Below, one piece after another: positions 1-8,259 of a stretch of 64,000 nt of DNA. The stretch is from the NCBI GenBank assembly GCA_030584025.1, contig CP129487.1:310001-374000 (forward strand), read 5' to 3'. The translations under genes and the position numbers were made by a program. Positions within the stretch are counted from its first letter, which is position 1. Every line of letters starts with the position of its first letter. Source of the stretch: Cyclobacteriaceae bacterium. Lineage in GTDB: Bacteria; Bacteroidota; Bacteroidia; Cytophagales; Cyclobacteriaceae. The notes under the pieces were generated by a model. The model was not told where the DNA came from, searched no databases, and saw only the letters and a list, made by a program, of their open reading frames with translations.

Positions 1-623
1 TGATATTGAGAATAACCCGATTTATATTCTGTTGCACGAAGTAATGCCGACATAACCAATCCAGCTCTTACCTGAAAACGTTCATTCCAGAAATGGCGAC
101 CAATGATTACCGGAATCTGTAAATATAAGGTTGAGCTTTCTCCGATTTTTTCATCCGGCTCAAGCAGAGTTCCAGGTTGTCCCCCTATAATAACTCGGTT
201 TAGTGAATCTCTGCCTATCGGTGATCCAATAATAACGCCATAATTTCCACCAATCGTACCCCCTGGAACTAGTACAGTTTGCGATCCAGACAGAGCCGCA
301 ACCTCTATACTTCTTTTGAATCGAGAATAATTTATACCGATCCCTGTCTCGATAAAGAAATTATTGAACTGATAAACTTGTCCACGAACATTGAAATCAA
401 AGCCAGGTCTTCCTGAATAGGACTCCCGAAGTGATCCAACGTTTACGGTTGTAACAGTAAAACCTGTAGCAGGATCTGATTGCGTGAATTGTAGTTTATT
501 TGATTTGGTTTTGGTCCCATTCAAGGAATAATTGCCAGAGAAACTTAGGGATAAGTTCTTGATTTGCGCATTTGCCAATGCACTGATGGCAAGCATTAAA
601 AATATGCTTAGGGACAGCCTCAT
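1..623 (-). CDS. Outer-membrane beta-barrel protein, partial (3' end outside window)
   Basis: The reading frame is open from an ATG at 623 to the window edge (207 codons). The first 19 residues form a signal peptide (hydrophobic core SIFLMLAIS, ending ALANAQ). The mature part alternates polar and hydrophobic residues, with aromatic-rich strands such as FNNFFIETGIGINYSR and a later QIPVIIGRHFWNERFQVRAGL. This is the pattern of the porin-like/PorT-like outer-membrane barrel families common in Bacteroidota. No ligand or partner can be named. It is divergent from the methyltransferase gene at 703. The call of a secreted barrel is fairly safe; the exact family is not. Confidence 0.7.
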   Translation of the reverse strand, partial: MRLSLSIFLMLAISALANAQIKNLSLSFSGNYSLNGTKTKSNKLQFTQSDPATGFTVTTVNVGSLRESYSGRPGFDFNVRGQVYQFNNFFIETGIGINYSRFKRSIEVAALSGSQTVLVPGGTIGGNYGVIIGSPIGRDSLNRVIIGGQPGTLLEPDEKIGESSTLYLQIPVIIGRHFWNERFQVRAGLVMSALLRATEYKSGYSQY

Positions 624-687
624 AAAATTGATCAGAAATTTGCCTGTGAATTTACATAAACGAAAACGAGATTTAAAAGCGAATACC

Positions 688-695
688 TAATTTTG
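688..695 (+). promoter_or_regulatory. Bacteroidota-type -7 box TAATTTTG
   Basis: The octamer fits the TAnnTTTG -7 consensus of Bacteroidota housekeeping sigma factor and sits 7 nt before the ATG at 703, so the transcript would be almost leaderless. No convincing TTTG -33 element is seen at the expected 19-22 nt upstream. Confidence 0.35.
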
Positions 696-702
696 GGTCG
701 AA

Positions 703-1863
703 ATGCCCGATTTTTCCAGAACCTCCCGCATCGTTATTACCTGCAACAAACGCCTGGCGCCCTACCTGCAACAGGAGGTGGAGGAGTTGTCCTTTTTTCC
801 GGAGCGTACCTTTCAAACGGGTGTTGAACTTCAGGGCACCATAAATGATTGCATCAAGCTCAATTTGAATCTGCGCTGTGCCAGTCAGGTGTTGTATTCG
901 TTAAAGGAATTCAAGGCCAAGGATGCCGATCAACTCTACAGCCACCTGGTCAACTATCCTTGGGAAAATCTGTTGGATGCAGAGGGGTATTTTTCCGTGA
1001 CCAGTAATGTGGATAACCCAACGATTAACAATGAATTGTTTGTTAATGTAAAAGTAAAAGATGCCATTGTTGATCGCATGCGCAAGCAAACCGGCAAGCG
1101 CCCGAACTCGGGACCGGAGTTAGACAAAACGGTTATCCATTTATATTGGAAAGATAATCAAGCTGAAATTTTTCTGGATACCTCCGGTCAAACATTAGCC
1201 AAACATGGCTATCGGAAAATTCCGGGAAAAGCGCCTATGCTGGAGGCGTTAGCCTGTGCCACGGTAATGGCTACGCAATGGGATAGGAATTCGCCTTTTG
1301 TTAATCCCATGTGTGGATCAGGCACGGTGGCCATTGAAGCCGCCTTGTTGGCAACTAACCGAAAGCCAGGATTGTTTCGCACGAATTATTCGTTCATGCA
1401 TGTGTTGGGGTATGATGAAAGCGTGTATCAAAACGAGCTTCAGAAAATTCAACGCAAAGTCAAGGATATACCTGGGTTGATGATCGTAGCCACGGATATA
1501 CAAAAAGATGCTATTAACATTTCAAGAATAAACGCGAAAGTAGCGGGTGTTGAAAAACTTATTAGCTTTTTGGTATGTGATTTTGAACGTACACAAATAC
1601 CGGAGGGAAATGGCGTTATTTATTTCAATCCGGAATACGGTGAACGCATGGGCGAGCTGGCCGATCTGGAAAAAACCTACAAACGGTTAGGCGACTTTCT
1701 GAAACAAAAATGCCAGGGATACATGGGATATATTTTCACGGGCAATCTTGATCTTGCCAAGAAAATCGGGTTGAAGGCAAAACGCAGAATTGAATTTTAT
1801 AACGCCAAATTAGATTGCCGGCTGTTGGAGTATGAACTGTATGCAGGAAGCAAGGAGAAGTAG
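703..1863 (+). CDS. THUMP-domain class I RNA methyltransferase (RlmL N-terminal half/YpsC type)
   Basis: This 386-residue protein matches the single-domain RlmL-like family (about 380 aa), not the fused E. coli RlmKL of about 700 aa. An N-terminal THUMP/ferredoxin-like RNA-binding region (about 1-160) precedes a Rossmann methyltransferase domain with SAM motif I NPMCGSGT (201-208). The catalytic motif reads NPEYGER (309-315), where most relatives have NPPYGER. Family knowledge predicts N2-methylguanosine formation in 23S rRNA (G2445-type). The ATG follows a -7 box by only 7 nt and has no Shine-Dalgarno sequence. It stands alone, followed by a thioesterase gene 67 nt downstream. Confidence 0.85.
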   Translation: MPDFSRTSRIVITCNKRLAPYLQQEVEELSFFPERTFQTGVELQGTINDCIKLNLNLRCASQVLYSLKEFKAKDADQLYSHLVNYPWENLLDAEGYFSVTSNVDNPTINNELFVNVKVKDAIVDRMRKQTGKRPNSGPELDKTVIHLYWKDNQAEIFLDTSGQTLAKHGYRKIPGKAPMLEALACATVMATQWDRNSPFVNPMCGSGTVAIEAALLATNRKPGLFRTNYSFMHVLGYDESVYQNELQKIQRKVKDIPGLMIVATDIQKDAINISRINAKVAGVEKLISFLVCDFERTQIPEGNGVIYFNPEYGERMGELADLEKTYKRLGDFLKQKCQGYMGYIFTGNLDLAKKIGLKAKRRIEFYNAKLDCRLLEYELYAGSKEK

Positions 1864-1865
1864 AT

Positions 1866-1915
1866 AATGCTTTGCGAGCCCTTTGCGACTTGGCGACTTT
1901 GCGTGAGGTTTTTTA
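1866..1915. repeat. Intergenic word repeat (ttgcga / tttgcg units)
   Basis: The gap between the methyltransferase and thioesterase genes consists of imperfect copies of a short word: TTTGCGAGCCC, TTTGCGACTTGG, CGACTTTGCGTGAG. It looks like a degenerate dispersed intergenic element. No coding or promoter signal is visible in it. Confidence 0.4.
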
Positions 1916-1930
1916 TCAAAGTTTTTACTT

Positions 1931-2365
1931 ATGGCAAGAATACACATCGACTTACCAGAAAAATTTATTTTTTCAATTGACTTACCCGTTCGGGTTTCTG
2001 ATTTGAATTACGGAAACCATGTGGGCAACGACTCCATTCTTACCTTAATGCAAGAGGCACGTGCCTTATTTTACAGGAGTCTGGGCTTTAAGAACGAAAT
2101 TGAGTTGGATGGCCCTGTTGGACAGGTGGTAGCTGATGCAGCCATTGTCTATAAATCCGAATCTTTTTTTGGTGATGAATTACGCATTGAAATTGGCCTT
2201 GGGGAATTTCATAAGTACGGGTTTGACCTATTTTATAAAATCACCAACAATACCACCGGTAAAGAAACGGCACGCGGCAAAACCGGTATCATCTGCTTTG
2301 ATTATGAAAAAAGAAAGATGGCAATGGTTCCTGAAGTACTGCAAAAAAAGTTAGACGCTCTCTAA
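1931..2365 (+). CDS. Acyl-CoA thioesterase, 4-hydroxybenzoyl-CoA thioesterase/YbgC hotdog family
   Basis: This 144-residue single hotdog domain has the usual length. The N-terminal segment VRVSDLNYGNHVGND carries the Asp/Asn-x-Tyr-x-Asn-H signature that surrounds the active site of the 4HBT/FadM/YbgC group. The central helix LTLMQEARALFYRSLGF and the C-terminal strands also fit. Family members hydrolyse acyl-CoA or acyl-ACP thioesters; the substrate cannot be read from sequence. The gene converges on leuA and their stop codons overlap by 4 nt, so the two messages share 3' ends. No terminator is visible in the overlap. Confidence 0.8.
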   Translation: MARIHIDLPEKFIFSIDLPVRVSDLNYGNHVGNDSILTLMQEARALFYRSLGFKNEIELDGPVGQVVADAAIVYKSESFFGDELRIEIGLGEFHKYGFDLFYKITNNTTGKETARGKTGIICFDYEKRKMAMVPEVLQKKLDAL

Positions 2366-3522
2366 CGCGCCAATACCGGAATATTAACAGCCAACACTTC
2401 CAGATCCTGATCATTAACCTGCTTCTTTTCATCAGCCATGATCAGAAAATTTTCATATACGATATCCAGATCTTGTCCTTCAATTTTATGGCCCAACACT
2501 TCCAGTCGGTGCTTCAGTGCGGCTCTTCCGCTTCGTGCCGTGAGAACAATCGAGGAGGAGTTCACGCCAACATCAGCCGGGTTGATGATTTCGTAGTTTT
2601 CAGCATGTTTTAAAAAGCCGTCCTGATGAATGCCCGATGAGTGCGCGAATGCGTTCGATCCTACAATGGCTTTGTTCGGTTGTACGGGCATGCGCATCAT
2701 TTTGCTTACCAGTTTACTGATGCCGTATATTTTTTCGGATTTGATGTCGGTGTGAAACCCTAAATCCTGATGGGTTTTCAAAATCATGGCCACTTCTTCC
2801 AATGATGTGTTTCCTGCACGTTCACCAATGCCGTTAATGGTTACTTCGGCTTGTCTTGCTCCATGCAACAACCCCTCAATGGTATTGGCCGTAGCCATAC
2901 CCAGATCATTGTGGCAATGAACGGAAACAATGGCCTTATCGATGTTGCTCACGTTATCAAATAAATATTGAATCCGCTTTCCATAGAGATGAGGTAAACA
3001 GTATCCGGTCGTATCCGGAATGTTGACTACATCCGCGCCAGCTTTGATAACAGCTTCAATCATCTGCGCTAAAAATGCCAGGTCAGCGCGGCCCGCATCT
3101 TCTGCGTAAAATTCTACTTCGTATCCTTTCGATTTGGCATACTGTACGGCCCATACGCCTTGCTCCAACACCTGTTCACGGTTGCTTTTGAATTTGTGTT
3201 TGATGTGCACATCGCTTGAGCCGATGCCGGTGTGAATACGCCCGCGTTTGGCGTATCGTAACGCCTCTGCTGCAACGTCAATGTCTTCTTGTTTCGCTCG
3301 TGTTAGTCCGCAGACGACAGGCTCTTTCACCGCTCGCGAAATCCCAATCACCGAAAGAAAATCCCCCGGACTTGAAATCGGAAATCCGGCTTCAATCACA
3401 TCAACGCCAAGTGCTTCGAGTTCACGGGCTATGGTTATTTTTTCTTCTGTTGCGAGTTGACATCCCGGTACCTGTTCGCCATCGCGAAGGGTTGTGTCGA
3501 AGATTTGTATTTTGTTGCTCAT
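2362..3522 (-). CDS. leuA: 2-isopropylmalate synthase, short form without LeuA regulatory domain
   Basis: It catalyses the first committed step of leucine synthesis (acetyl-CoA plus 2-oxoisovalerate). The DRE-TIM metallolyase barrel starts with FDTTLRDGEQVPG (residues 8-20) and has the metal-binding HCHNDLGMA and the GIGERAGN loop. At 386 aa it ends soon after the barrel and linker. It lacks the roughly 120-residue C-terminal domain through which LeuA of about 510 aa senses leucine, so allosteric control by that route is unlikely. Short relatives occur elsewhere in Bacteroidota; homocitrate or citramalate synthase would be the alternative reading. The leuCDBA context decides for isopropylmalate. 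It is the last gene of the leu cluster. Confidence 0.88.
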   Translation of the reverse strand: MSNKIQIFDTTLRDGEQVPGCQLATEEKITIARELEALGVDVIEAGFPISSPGDFLSVIGISRAVKEPVVCGLTRAKQEDIDVAAEALRYAKRGRIHTGIGSSDVHIKHKFKSNREQVLEQGVWAVQYAKSKGYEVEFYAEDAGRADLAFLAQMIEAVIKAGADVVNIPDTTGYCLPHLYGKRIQYLFDNVSNIDKAIVSVHCHNDLGMATANTIEGLLHGARQAEVTINGIGERAGNTSLEEVAMILKTHQDLGFHTDIKSEKIYGISKLVSKMMRMPVQPNKAIVGSNAFAHSSGIHQDGFLKHAENYEIINPADVGVNSSSIVLTARSGRAALKHRLEVLGHKIEGQDLDIVYENFLIMADEKKQVNDQDLEVLAVNIPVLAR

Positions 3523-3523
3523 A

Positions 3524-3566
3524 TAAAATCAGGATTTAGAATTCAGGATATAGGGTTTAGAATTTT
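3524..3566. repeat. leuB-leuA junction repeat, ATTCTAAATCCTGA units
   Basis: Read on the minus strand, two imperfect direct copies of ATTCTAAATCCTGA fill the gap. The leuB stop codon (TGA, 3543-3545) lies inside the first copy, so the repeat also supplies the last codons of LeuB (ILNPIS). It is different in sequence from the repeats in the other two leu gaps. Confidence 0.55.
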
Positions 3567-4652
3567 TTTACTGGCCACTTTTTCAATTTGCTCCAGCACT
3601 TTGCTTCCCATCTGGGGTGTGTTCAGGGTATTTTCTTTGCTTGTTTTATTGTCGGCAATGTCTTTGGTTCTGAATCCGTTTTTCAATGTGGCTTCTACTG
3701 CATGGATTACCGTTTCGGATTCTTCTTTTAAGCCAAAAGAAATATCCAACAACAAGGCTGCAGATAAAATGGAGGCCAATGGATTGGCAATTCCTTTTCC
3801 GGTGATGTCGTGCGCACTACCGTGTATGGGTTCGTACAACCCGATGGAATCGCCAACGGAAGCGGAGGCTAACATGCCCATTGAGCCGGCAATTTGCGAG
3901 GCTTCATCGGTAAGGATGTCGCCAAATAAATTTCCGGTGAGCACAACATCAAAGCTGCGCGGATTTTGAATCAGTTTCATGGCGGCCGCATCAATGAACT
4001 GATGCTCCAGCGTTACATCCGGGTACGCTTTTCCCACCTGCTGCACTACTTCGCGCCACAGTCGCGAACTTTCCAACACATTGGCTTTATCCACTGAAGT
4101 AACTTTTTTCTTGCGTGTTTGTGCTGCTTGAAAGGCTTTGTGTGCAATGCGTTCAATTTCGTAGCGCTGATAGATCATCAAATCATAGGCGGTATTGCCC
4201 TCGTCTTTACGTCCTTTATCACCGAAATACACATCACCTGTCAGTTCACGGAAGAAAAGAATATCCGAACCTTTGAGAATTTCGGGTTTAATACTGGAGG
4301 CATGCAGTAATTCGTCAAAAAGTTTAATGGGGCGAAGGTTGGCATACAAGCCCAGTTCCTTGCGCATTTTCAGCAACCCTTGCTCGGGTCTTACTTTCAG
4401 GGTTGGATCGTTATCGTATTTCGGGTGGCCCACTGCGCCAAATAAAATCGCATCTGATTTTTTCAGTAGTGCCAAGGTTTCATCAGGTAAGGCAACTCCT
4501 GTTTTTTCGATTGCCTCATGACCGATCAGTCCTTCTGTAAATTCAAACTCATGACCGAATAACTCGGCAATAGTTTGCAACGCACGTTTTCCTTCGGCTG
4601 TCACTTCTTTGCCGATGCCGTCTCCGGGGAGTATGGTTATTCTTTTCTTCAT
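3543..4652 (-). CDS. leuB: 3-isopropylmalate dehydrogenase
   Basis: This 369-residue protein oxidises and decarboxylates 3-isopropylmalate to 2-oxoisocaproate with NAD+. Family landmarks are the N-terminal ITILPGDGIGKEV, the substrate loop LLKMRKELGLYANLRPIK, the catalytic region DVYFGDKGRKDE/YERYEIERIAHKAF-like segment, the DAAAMKLIQNP helix, and NLFGDILTDEAS with metal-binding Asp residues. The open frame extends two codons upstream to a TTG, but the ATG at 4652 gives the usual N-terminus MKKRITILPG. The C-terminal six or so residues are encoded by the junction repeat described separately. Third gene of leuCDBA. Confidence 0.95.
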   Translation of the reverse strand: MKKRITILPGDGIGKEVTAEGKRALQTIAELFGHEFEFTEGLIGHEAIEKTGVALPDETLALLKKSDAILFGAVGHPKYDNDPTLKVRPEQGLLKMRKELGLYANLRPIKLFDELLHASSIKPEILKGSDILFFRELTGDVYFGDKGRKDEGNTAYDLMIYQRYEIERIAHKAFQAAQTRKKKVTSVDKANVLESSRLWREVVQQVGKAYPDVTLEHQFIDAAAMKLIQNPRSFDVVLTGNLFGDILTDEASQIAGSMGMLASASVGDSIGLYEPIHGSAHDITGKGIANPLASILSAALLLDISFGLKEESETVIHAVEATLKNGFRTKDIADNKTSKENTLNTPQMGSKVLEQIEKVASKKILNPIS

Positions 4653-4673
4653 CTTCAATAGTTTCGAGTTGTG

Positions 4674-4719
4674 AGCTACGAGCCTTTAGCTAGTAACTCA
4701 TAGCTCAAGGCTCGCAGCT
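4674..4719. repeat. leuD-leuB junction inverted repeat (agctacgagcctt arms)
   Basis: Two 13-nt arms, 4674-4686 and 4707-4719, are reverse complements with one mismatch, separated by a 20-nt loop that itself repeats the AGCTAGTAACTCATAGCTC word. The leuD stop codon (4698-4700) lies in the loop, and one arm encodes the last residues of LeuD. As RNA it would form a hairpin over the stop codon. There is no T run, so it is not a classical terminator. Confidence 0.6.
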
Positions 4720-5297
4720 TTTATGTCAAATTCTTTTATTTCATCTCTTAAACTCAATAAGTAGTCAATATCATCATACCCATTAATCAGACACGCCTTC
4801 TTGTATGGGTTGATCTCAAATGTTTCTGAGTTTCCATCCGGAAGTGTTATGGTTTGCGTCTCAAGATTCACTTCAACTTGTGCTTGCGGATTTTTTTCAA
4901 TGAGTTGAAATGTATTTTTCAAAAATGCATCACTCACCTGAACAGGCAACAAGGCATTGTTTAGTGAATTGTTTTTAAAGATGTCGGCAAAGAAGGAGGA
5001 GATTACAACACGGAATCCGTAATCATACAAGGCCCACGCAGCATGCTCGCGACTGCTTCCACACCCAAAATTTTTTCCGGCTACGAGAATTTTACCCTGA
5101 AATGTTGGATCATTGAGAATGAAATCCGATTTTGGATTCCCATCCCCATCATAACGCCAATCGCGAAACAGATTTTCGCCAAAGCCTTCACGCGTAGTAG
5201 CTTTTAGGAAACGAGCAGGAATAATCTGATCGGTATCAATGTTTTCGACCGGTAGGGGTACTGTCGTGGATATTAATGTTGTAAAATTTTCTTTCAT
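4698..5297 (-). CDS. leuD: 3-isopropylmalate dehydratase small subunit
   Basis: LeuD pairs with LeuC to isomerise 2- to 3-isopropylmalate and supplies the mobile swivel domain. The protein has the family's usual 199-200 residues. Near the N-terminus VENIDTDQIIPARFLK is the standard LeuD motif, and AGKNFGCGSSREHAAWAL is the substrate-binding swivel loop. The open frame could be extended 20 codons to 5357, but those codons are part of the leuC-leuD inverted repeat. The ATG at 5297 gives the normal start MKENFTTLIS. The last codons lie in the leuD-leuB repeat. Confidence 0.93.
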   Translation of the reverse strand: MKENFTTLISTTVPLPVENIDTDQIIPARFLKATTREGFGENLFRDWRYDGDGNPKSDFILNDPTFQGKILVAGKNFGCGSSREHAAWALYDYGFRVVISSFFADIFKNNSLNNALLPVQVSDAFLKNTFQLIEKNPQAQVEVNLETQTITLPDGNSETFEINPYKKACLINGYDDIDYLLSLRDEIKEFDIKAASLEL

Positions 5298-5312
5298 TGT
5301 TTTATAATTGAG

Positions 5313-5342
5313 TTGACAGTTGACAATGTTGTCAACTGTCAA
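5313..5342. repeat. leuC-leuD perfect inverted repeat (ttgacagttgac arms)
   Basis: Two perfect 12-nt arms (5313-5324 and 5331-5342) flank a 6-nt loop, filling the 49-nt leuC-leuD gap. It lacks a T tract, so an mRNA-stabilising or processing hairpin, or a dispersed intergenic element, fits better than a terminator. Confidence 0.75.
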
Positions 5343-5346
5343 TTGT

Positions 5347-6759
5347 TTATTTGTCAACTAATTCTCGTACATCGGTAATCCTTCCGGTAATCGCAGCCGC
5401 AGCTGCACTCAACGGACTCGCCAAAAATGTTCTCGACTTCGGGCCCTGTCTTCCTTCAAAGTTTCGGTTTGAGGTGCTGATGCAGTACTTGCCTGCAGGA
5501 ATTTTATCTTCGTTCATGCCCAGGCATGCTGAACAGCCCGGGCTGCGCAATTCAAATCCGGCTGCTTCAAAAATTTTATCAAGCCCTTCTTTGCGCGCCT
5601 GTTCTTCCACTTGCTTTGATCCGGGCACTACCCAAACTTCTACATTAGGCGATTTTTGTTTTCCATTTACAATGGAGGCCACAAGGCGCAAATCCTCAAT
5701 GCGCGCATTCGTACAACTGCCGATAAAAACATAGTCGACTGGTTTGCCAAGCAAGGTTGAGCCGGGCTCAAGCCCCATGTATTCCAGTGACTTTGTGAAA
5801 GATGTTTTTTCATTAATCTCCTTCAATTCTTCAGTCGTGGGAATTCTATCCGTAACCCGAATGCCCATGCCCGGATTGGTTCCATAAGTGATCATCGGAG
5901 CTATGTCTGCCGCATCGTAAGTCAATACGTTATCGTATGCTGCGTCTTTATCGGTCTTTAATAGCTTCCATGATTCAACTAGTTTTTCAAAAGCTTCCCC
6001 TTGTGGGGCAAACCTTCTTCCGCGGATGTAGTTGAACGTAGTGTCATCGGGTGCAATCAATCCGCCACGGGCACCCATCTCAATGCTCATGTTACAGATG
6101 GTCATGCGCGCTTCCATCGATAGACTTTCAATGGTACTGCCTGCGTACTCAACAAAATATCCCGTGGCACCACTCGCAGATATTTTTGAAATGATATACA
6201 GGATGATATCCTTAGCCACTACACCTTTGCCAAGTTTTCCATTTACTTCAATGCGCATGGTTTTAGGCTTGTGTTGCAGAATGCATTGTGTGGCAAGTAC
6301 TTGTTCTACTTCGCTGGTGCCAATACCGAATGCAATGTTTCCAAACGCGCCATGTGTGGAGGTATGACTATCACCACACACAATGGTCATGCCGGGCAAG
6401 GTTAATCCCAACTCAGGGCCGATGATGTGCACGATGCCTTGAAACGGATGCCCGAGATCATAAAGCTCAATACCAAACTCCGCGCAATTTTTTCTTAACG
6501 TCTCTACTTGATGTCGCGATAACGCTTCCCGAATGGGAAGGTGCTGATCTTTGGTTGGTACATTATGATCGGCTGTGGCGGTTGTACGCGAGGTATTGAA
6601 TACAGGTATACCGCGTTTGCGCAACCCGTCAAACGCCTGCGGACTGGTTACTTCGTGAATGAAATGCCTGTCGATAAAGAGTGCATCGGGGTAGCCCTCC
6701 TTTTGTTTTACAACGTGCGCATCCCAGATCTTATCAAACAATGTTTTAGGCTTATTCAT
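5347..6759 (-). CDS. leuC: 3-isopropylmalate dehydratase large subunit
   Basis: This 470-residue aconitase-family protein binds the [4Fe-4S] cluster: the first Cys is in FIGSCTNARIEDLR and the other two in PGCSACLGMNEDK. VCGDSHTSTHGAFG and GARGGLIAPDDTTF are further family blocks. The open frame begins at a TTG (6765). The ATG at 6759 is preferred because it yields MNKPKTLFDKIW and because the same position aligns with the ilvE ATG when the two leader regions are compared. First gene of leuCDBA, immediately downstream of a terminator-like attenuator. Confidence 0.95.
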   Translation of the reverse strand: MNKPKTLFDKIWDAHVVKQKEGYPDALFIDRHFIHEVTSPQAFDGLRKRGIPVFNTSRTTATADHNVPTKDQHLPIREALSRHQVETLRKNCAEFGIELYDLGHPFQGIVHIIGPELGLTLPGMTIVCGDSHTSTHGAFGNIAFGIGTSEVEQVLATQCILQHKPKTMRIEVNGKLGKGVVAKDIILYIISKISASGATGYFVEYAGSTIESLSMEARMTICNMSIEMGARGGLIAPDDTTFNYIRGRRFAPQGEAFEKLVESWKLLKTDKDAAYDNVLTYDAADIAPMITYGTNPGMGIRVTDRIPTTEELKEINEKTSFTKSLEYMGLEPGSTLLGKPVDYVFIGSCTNARIEDLRLVASIVNGKQKSPNVEVWVVPGSKQVEEQARKEGLDKIFEAAGFELRSPGCSACLGMNEDKIPAGKYCISTSNRNFEGRQGPKSRTFLASPLSAAAAAITGRITDVRELVDK

Positions 6760-6786
6760 GAACAACTGTTAGTTAGTCGATGCTTA

Positions 6787-6825
6787 TTTAAAACGAAACC
6801 GCCCCGGTTTTAGCGAGGCGGTTTC
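6787..6825 (-). terminator. leu leader terminator/attenuator hairpin
   Basis: On the minus strand GAAACCGCC (6825-6817) pairs with GGCGGTTTC (6803-6795). The stem extends through a G-U pair to 12 bp and is followed by GTTTT. It sits between thrC (ends 6956) and leuC (starts 6759), so it can stop thr readthrough and gate leu expression. From this hairpin to the leuC ATG the sequence matches the ilv terminator-to-ilvE segment almost base for base (GGGGCGGTTT, then CTAACA.TTGTT before ATG). A short frame upstream (6882-6847, starting MLADQMISN) has no branched-chain codon run. Confidence 0.75.
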
Positions 6826-6955
6826 TATGAATGACTAAATATTATTTTAATTTCTATTACTGATCATCTGATCTGCTAACATAAGCGTTACACGGAATTA
6901 ATGTAAACGAAATCGTAAAAAATTTTGGCTGACGAGTGTTTGGTAGTTTGTTATT

Positions 6956-8248
6956 TCAGTACTCCATCAGCAGTTTTTTAAAATCTGAGAAATCTGAAGT
7001 ACACGATACGGATTGAATTTGTTTGTTGGCAAGTTCGGCTAAAGCCGGGTGAAGCGTTATAGATTGCTGAATAGCGAATTCTACCACGTCCGGAAATTTT
7101 GAAGGATGCGCTGTTTCAAGAAATATGCCTTTTGCTTCAGGATTATCAGCTAAATATTTTTTTAGCCCCAGGTAACTCACCGCCCCATGTGGATCAAGAA
7201 TATAATTTTTTTTCGCAAAGACATCTGCTATAGCTTTTCGAGTTTCGGTATCTGTAAATGCGTAGCCGTAGATTTCCTTTGTTATGGAATCCCAATCATT
7301 ATCATACAGGGCAAGCAACCGCGGAAAGTTGCTGGGATTGCCTACGTCCATGGCATTGCTGATGGTTTGCGTTGATGCACGCGGTGTGAATACATTGGTG
7401 TGAAGATATTCAGGAACCACATCGTTTGCATTGGTTGCCGCAACAAAGGCATGGATGGGCAATCCCATTTTCTTAGCCAACACACCTGCTGTAAGATTGC
7501 CAAAATTTCCGCTCGGAACAGAAAAGACTACGTTAGATGTGCTAAGTTGTGACCAGGCAAAAAAATAGTAAAATGATTGAGGTATTAATCGCGCAATGTT
7601 TATGGAATTGGCCGATGTTAAAAATTTTGTCTTGCAGAGTTCTTCATCCTGAAAGGCTTGTTTGACCAACCGCTGACAATCGTCAAACGTGCCCGCTACT
7701 TTAACAGCTTGTATGTTTCTTCCCAGTGTAGCGAATTGCTTTTCCTGCAGTGCACTCACCATACCCGCTGGGTATAGGATGACCACACGTATGCCTTCCA
7801 CATTATAAAAGCCATGCGCTACTGCGCTGCCGGTATCACCTGAGGTGGCCACCAGTACAGTAATTTCCTGGTGGGTGGTTTGTGCGATATGCTGGAGTGC
7901 GCGCGCAAGAAACCGTGCACCTACATCTTTAAATGCAAGTGTTGGCCCATGAAATAACTCCAAGGCAAAAACATTTTCTTCCAATGTAACCAGCGGAAAA
8001 TCAAAGGCGATAGTTTCATCAATAATTTCACGGAGTGTTTCATCCGGAATTCGTTCATCAACGAAAGACCGTGCAACAGTAAAACCTATGTCTGTTTTAG
8101 AAAGTGAAGGTAACTGACGGATAAAGTCCGTTGATAATTCAGGTATGAATTCCGGCATGTATAAACCACCATCGGGAGCAAGTCCTTGCAGTACGGCTTG
8201 TTGAAAGGAAACTTTGCGTGATGGCGTAGTTAAGCTGTAATACTTCAT
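6956..8248 (-). CDS. thrC: Threonine synthase
   Basis: This 430-residue PLP enzyme converts O-phosphohomoserine to threonine. The PLP lysine lies in FHGPTLAFKDVGARFL, and the phosphate-binding and cofactor loops ATSGDTGSAVAHGF and VPSGNFGNLTAG are both present. Its length and N-terminus (MKYYSLTTPSRKVSF, beginning the A-domain) match the class of E. coli ThrC. It starts 11 nt after the thrB stop, so it is translated from the same message. The transcript would run on into the leu leader unless stopped at 6787-6825. Confidence 0.95.
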   Translation of the reverse strand: MKYYSLTTPSRKVSFQQAVLQGLAPDGGLYMPEFIPELSTDFIRQLPSLSKTDIGFTVARSFVDERIPDETLREIIDETIAFDFPLVTLEENVFALELFHGPTLAFKDVGARFLARALQHIAQTTHQEITVLVATSGDTGSAVAHGFYNVEGIRVVILYPAGMVSALQEKQFATLGRNIQAVKVAGTFDDCQRLVKQAFQDEELCKTKFLTSANSINIARLIPQSFYYFFAWSQLSTSNVVFSVPSGNFGNLTAGVLAKKMGLPIHAFVAATNANDVVPEYLHTNVFTPRASTQTISNAMDVGNPSNFPRLLALYDNDWDSITKEIYGYAFTDTETRKAIADVFAKKNYILDPHGAVSYLGLKKYLADNPEAKGIFLETAHPSKFPDVVEFAIQQSITLHPALAELANKQIQSVSCTSDFSDFKKLLMEY

Positions 8249-8259
8249 GTTACAGATTT

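Noticed and set aside
5298..5357. N-terminal extension of leuD
   Set aside because: The added residues are encoded by an inverted repeat and do not match LeuD N-termini.
6847..6882. Leucine leader peptide gene before leuC
   Set aside because: The 11-codon frame has a single Leu and one Ile; composition gives no support for sensing leucine.
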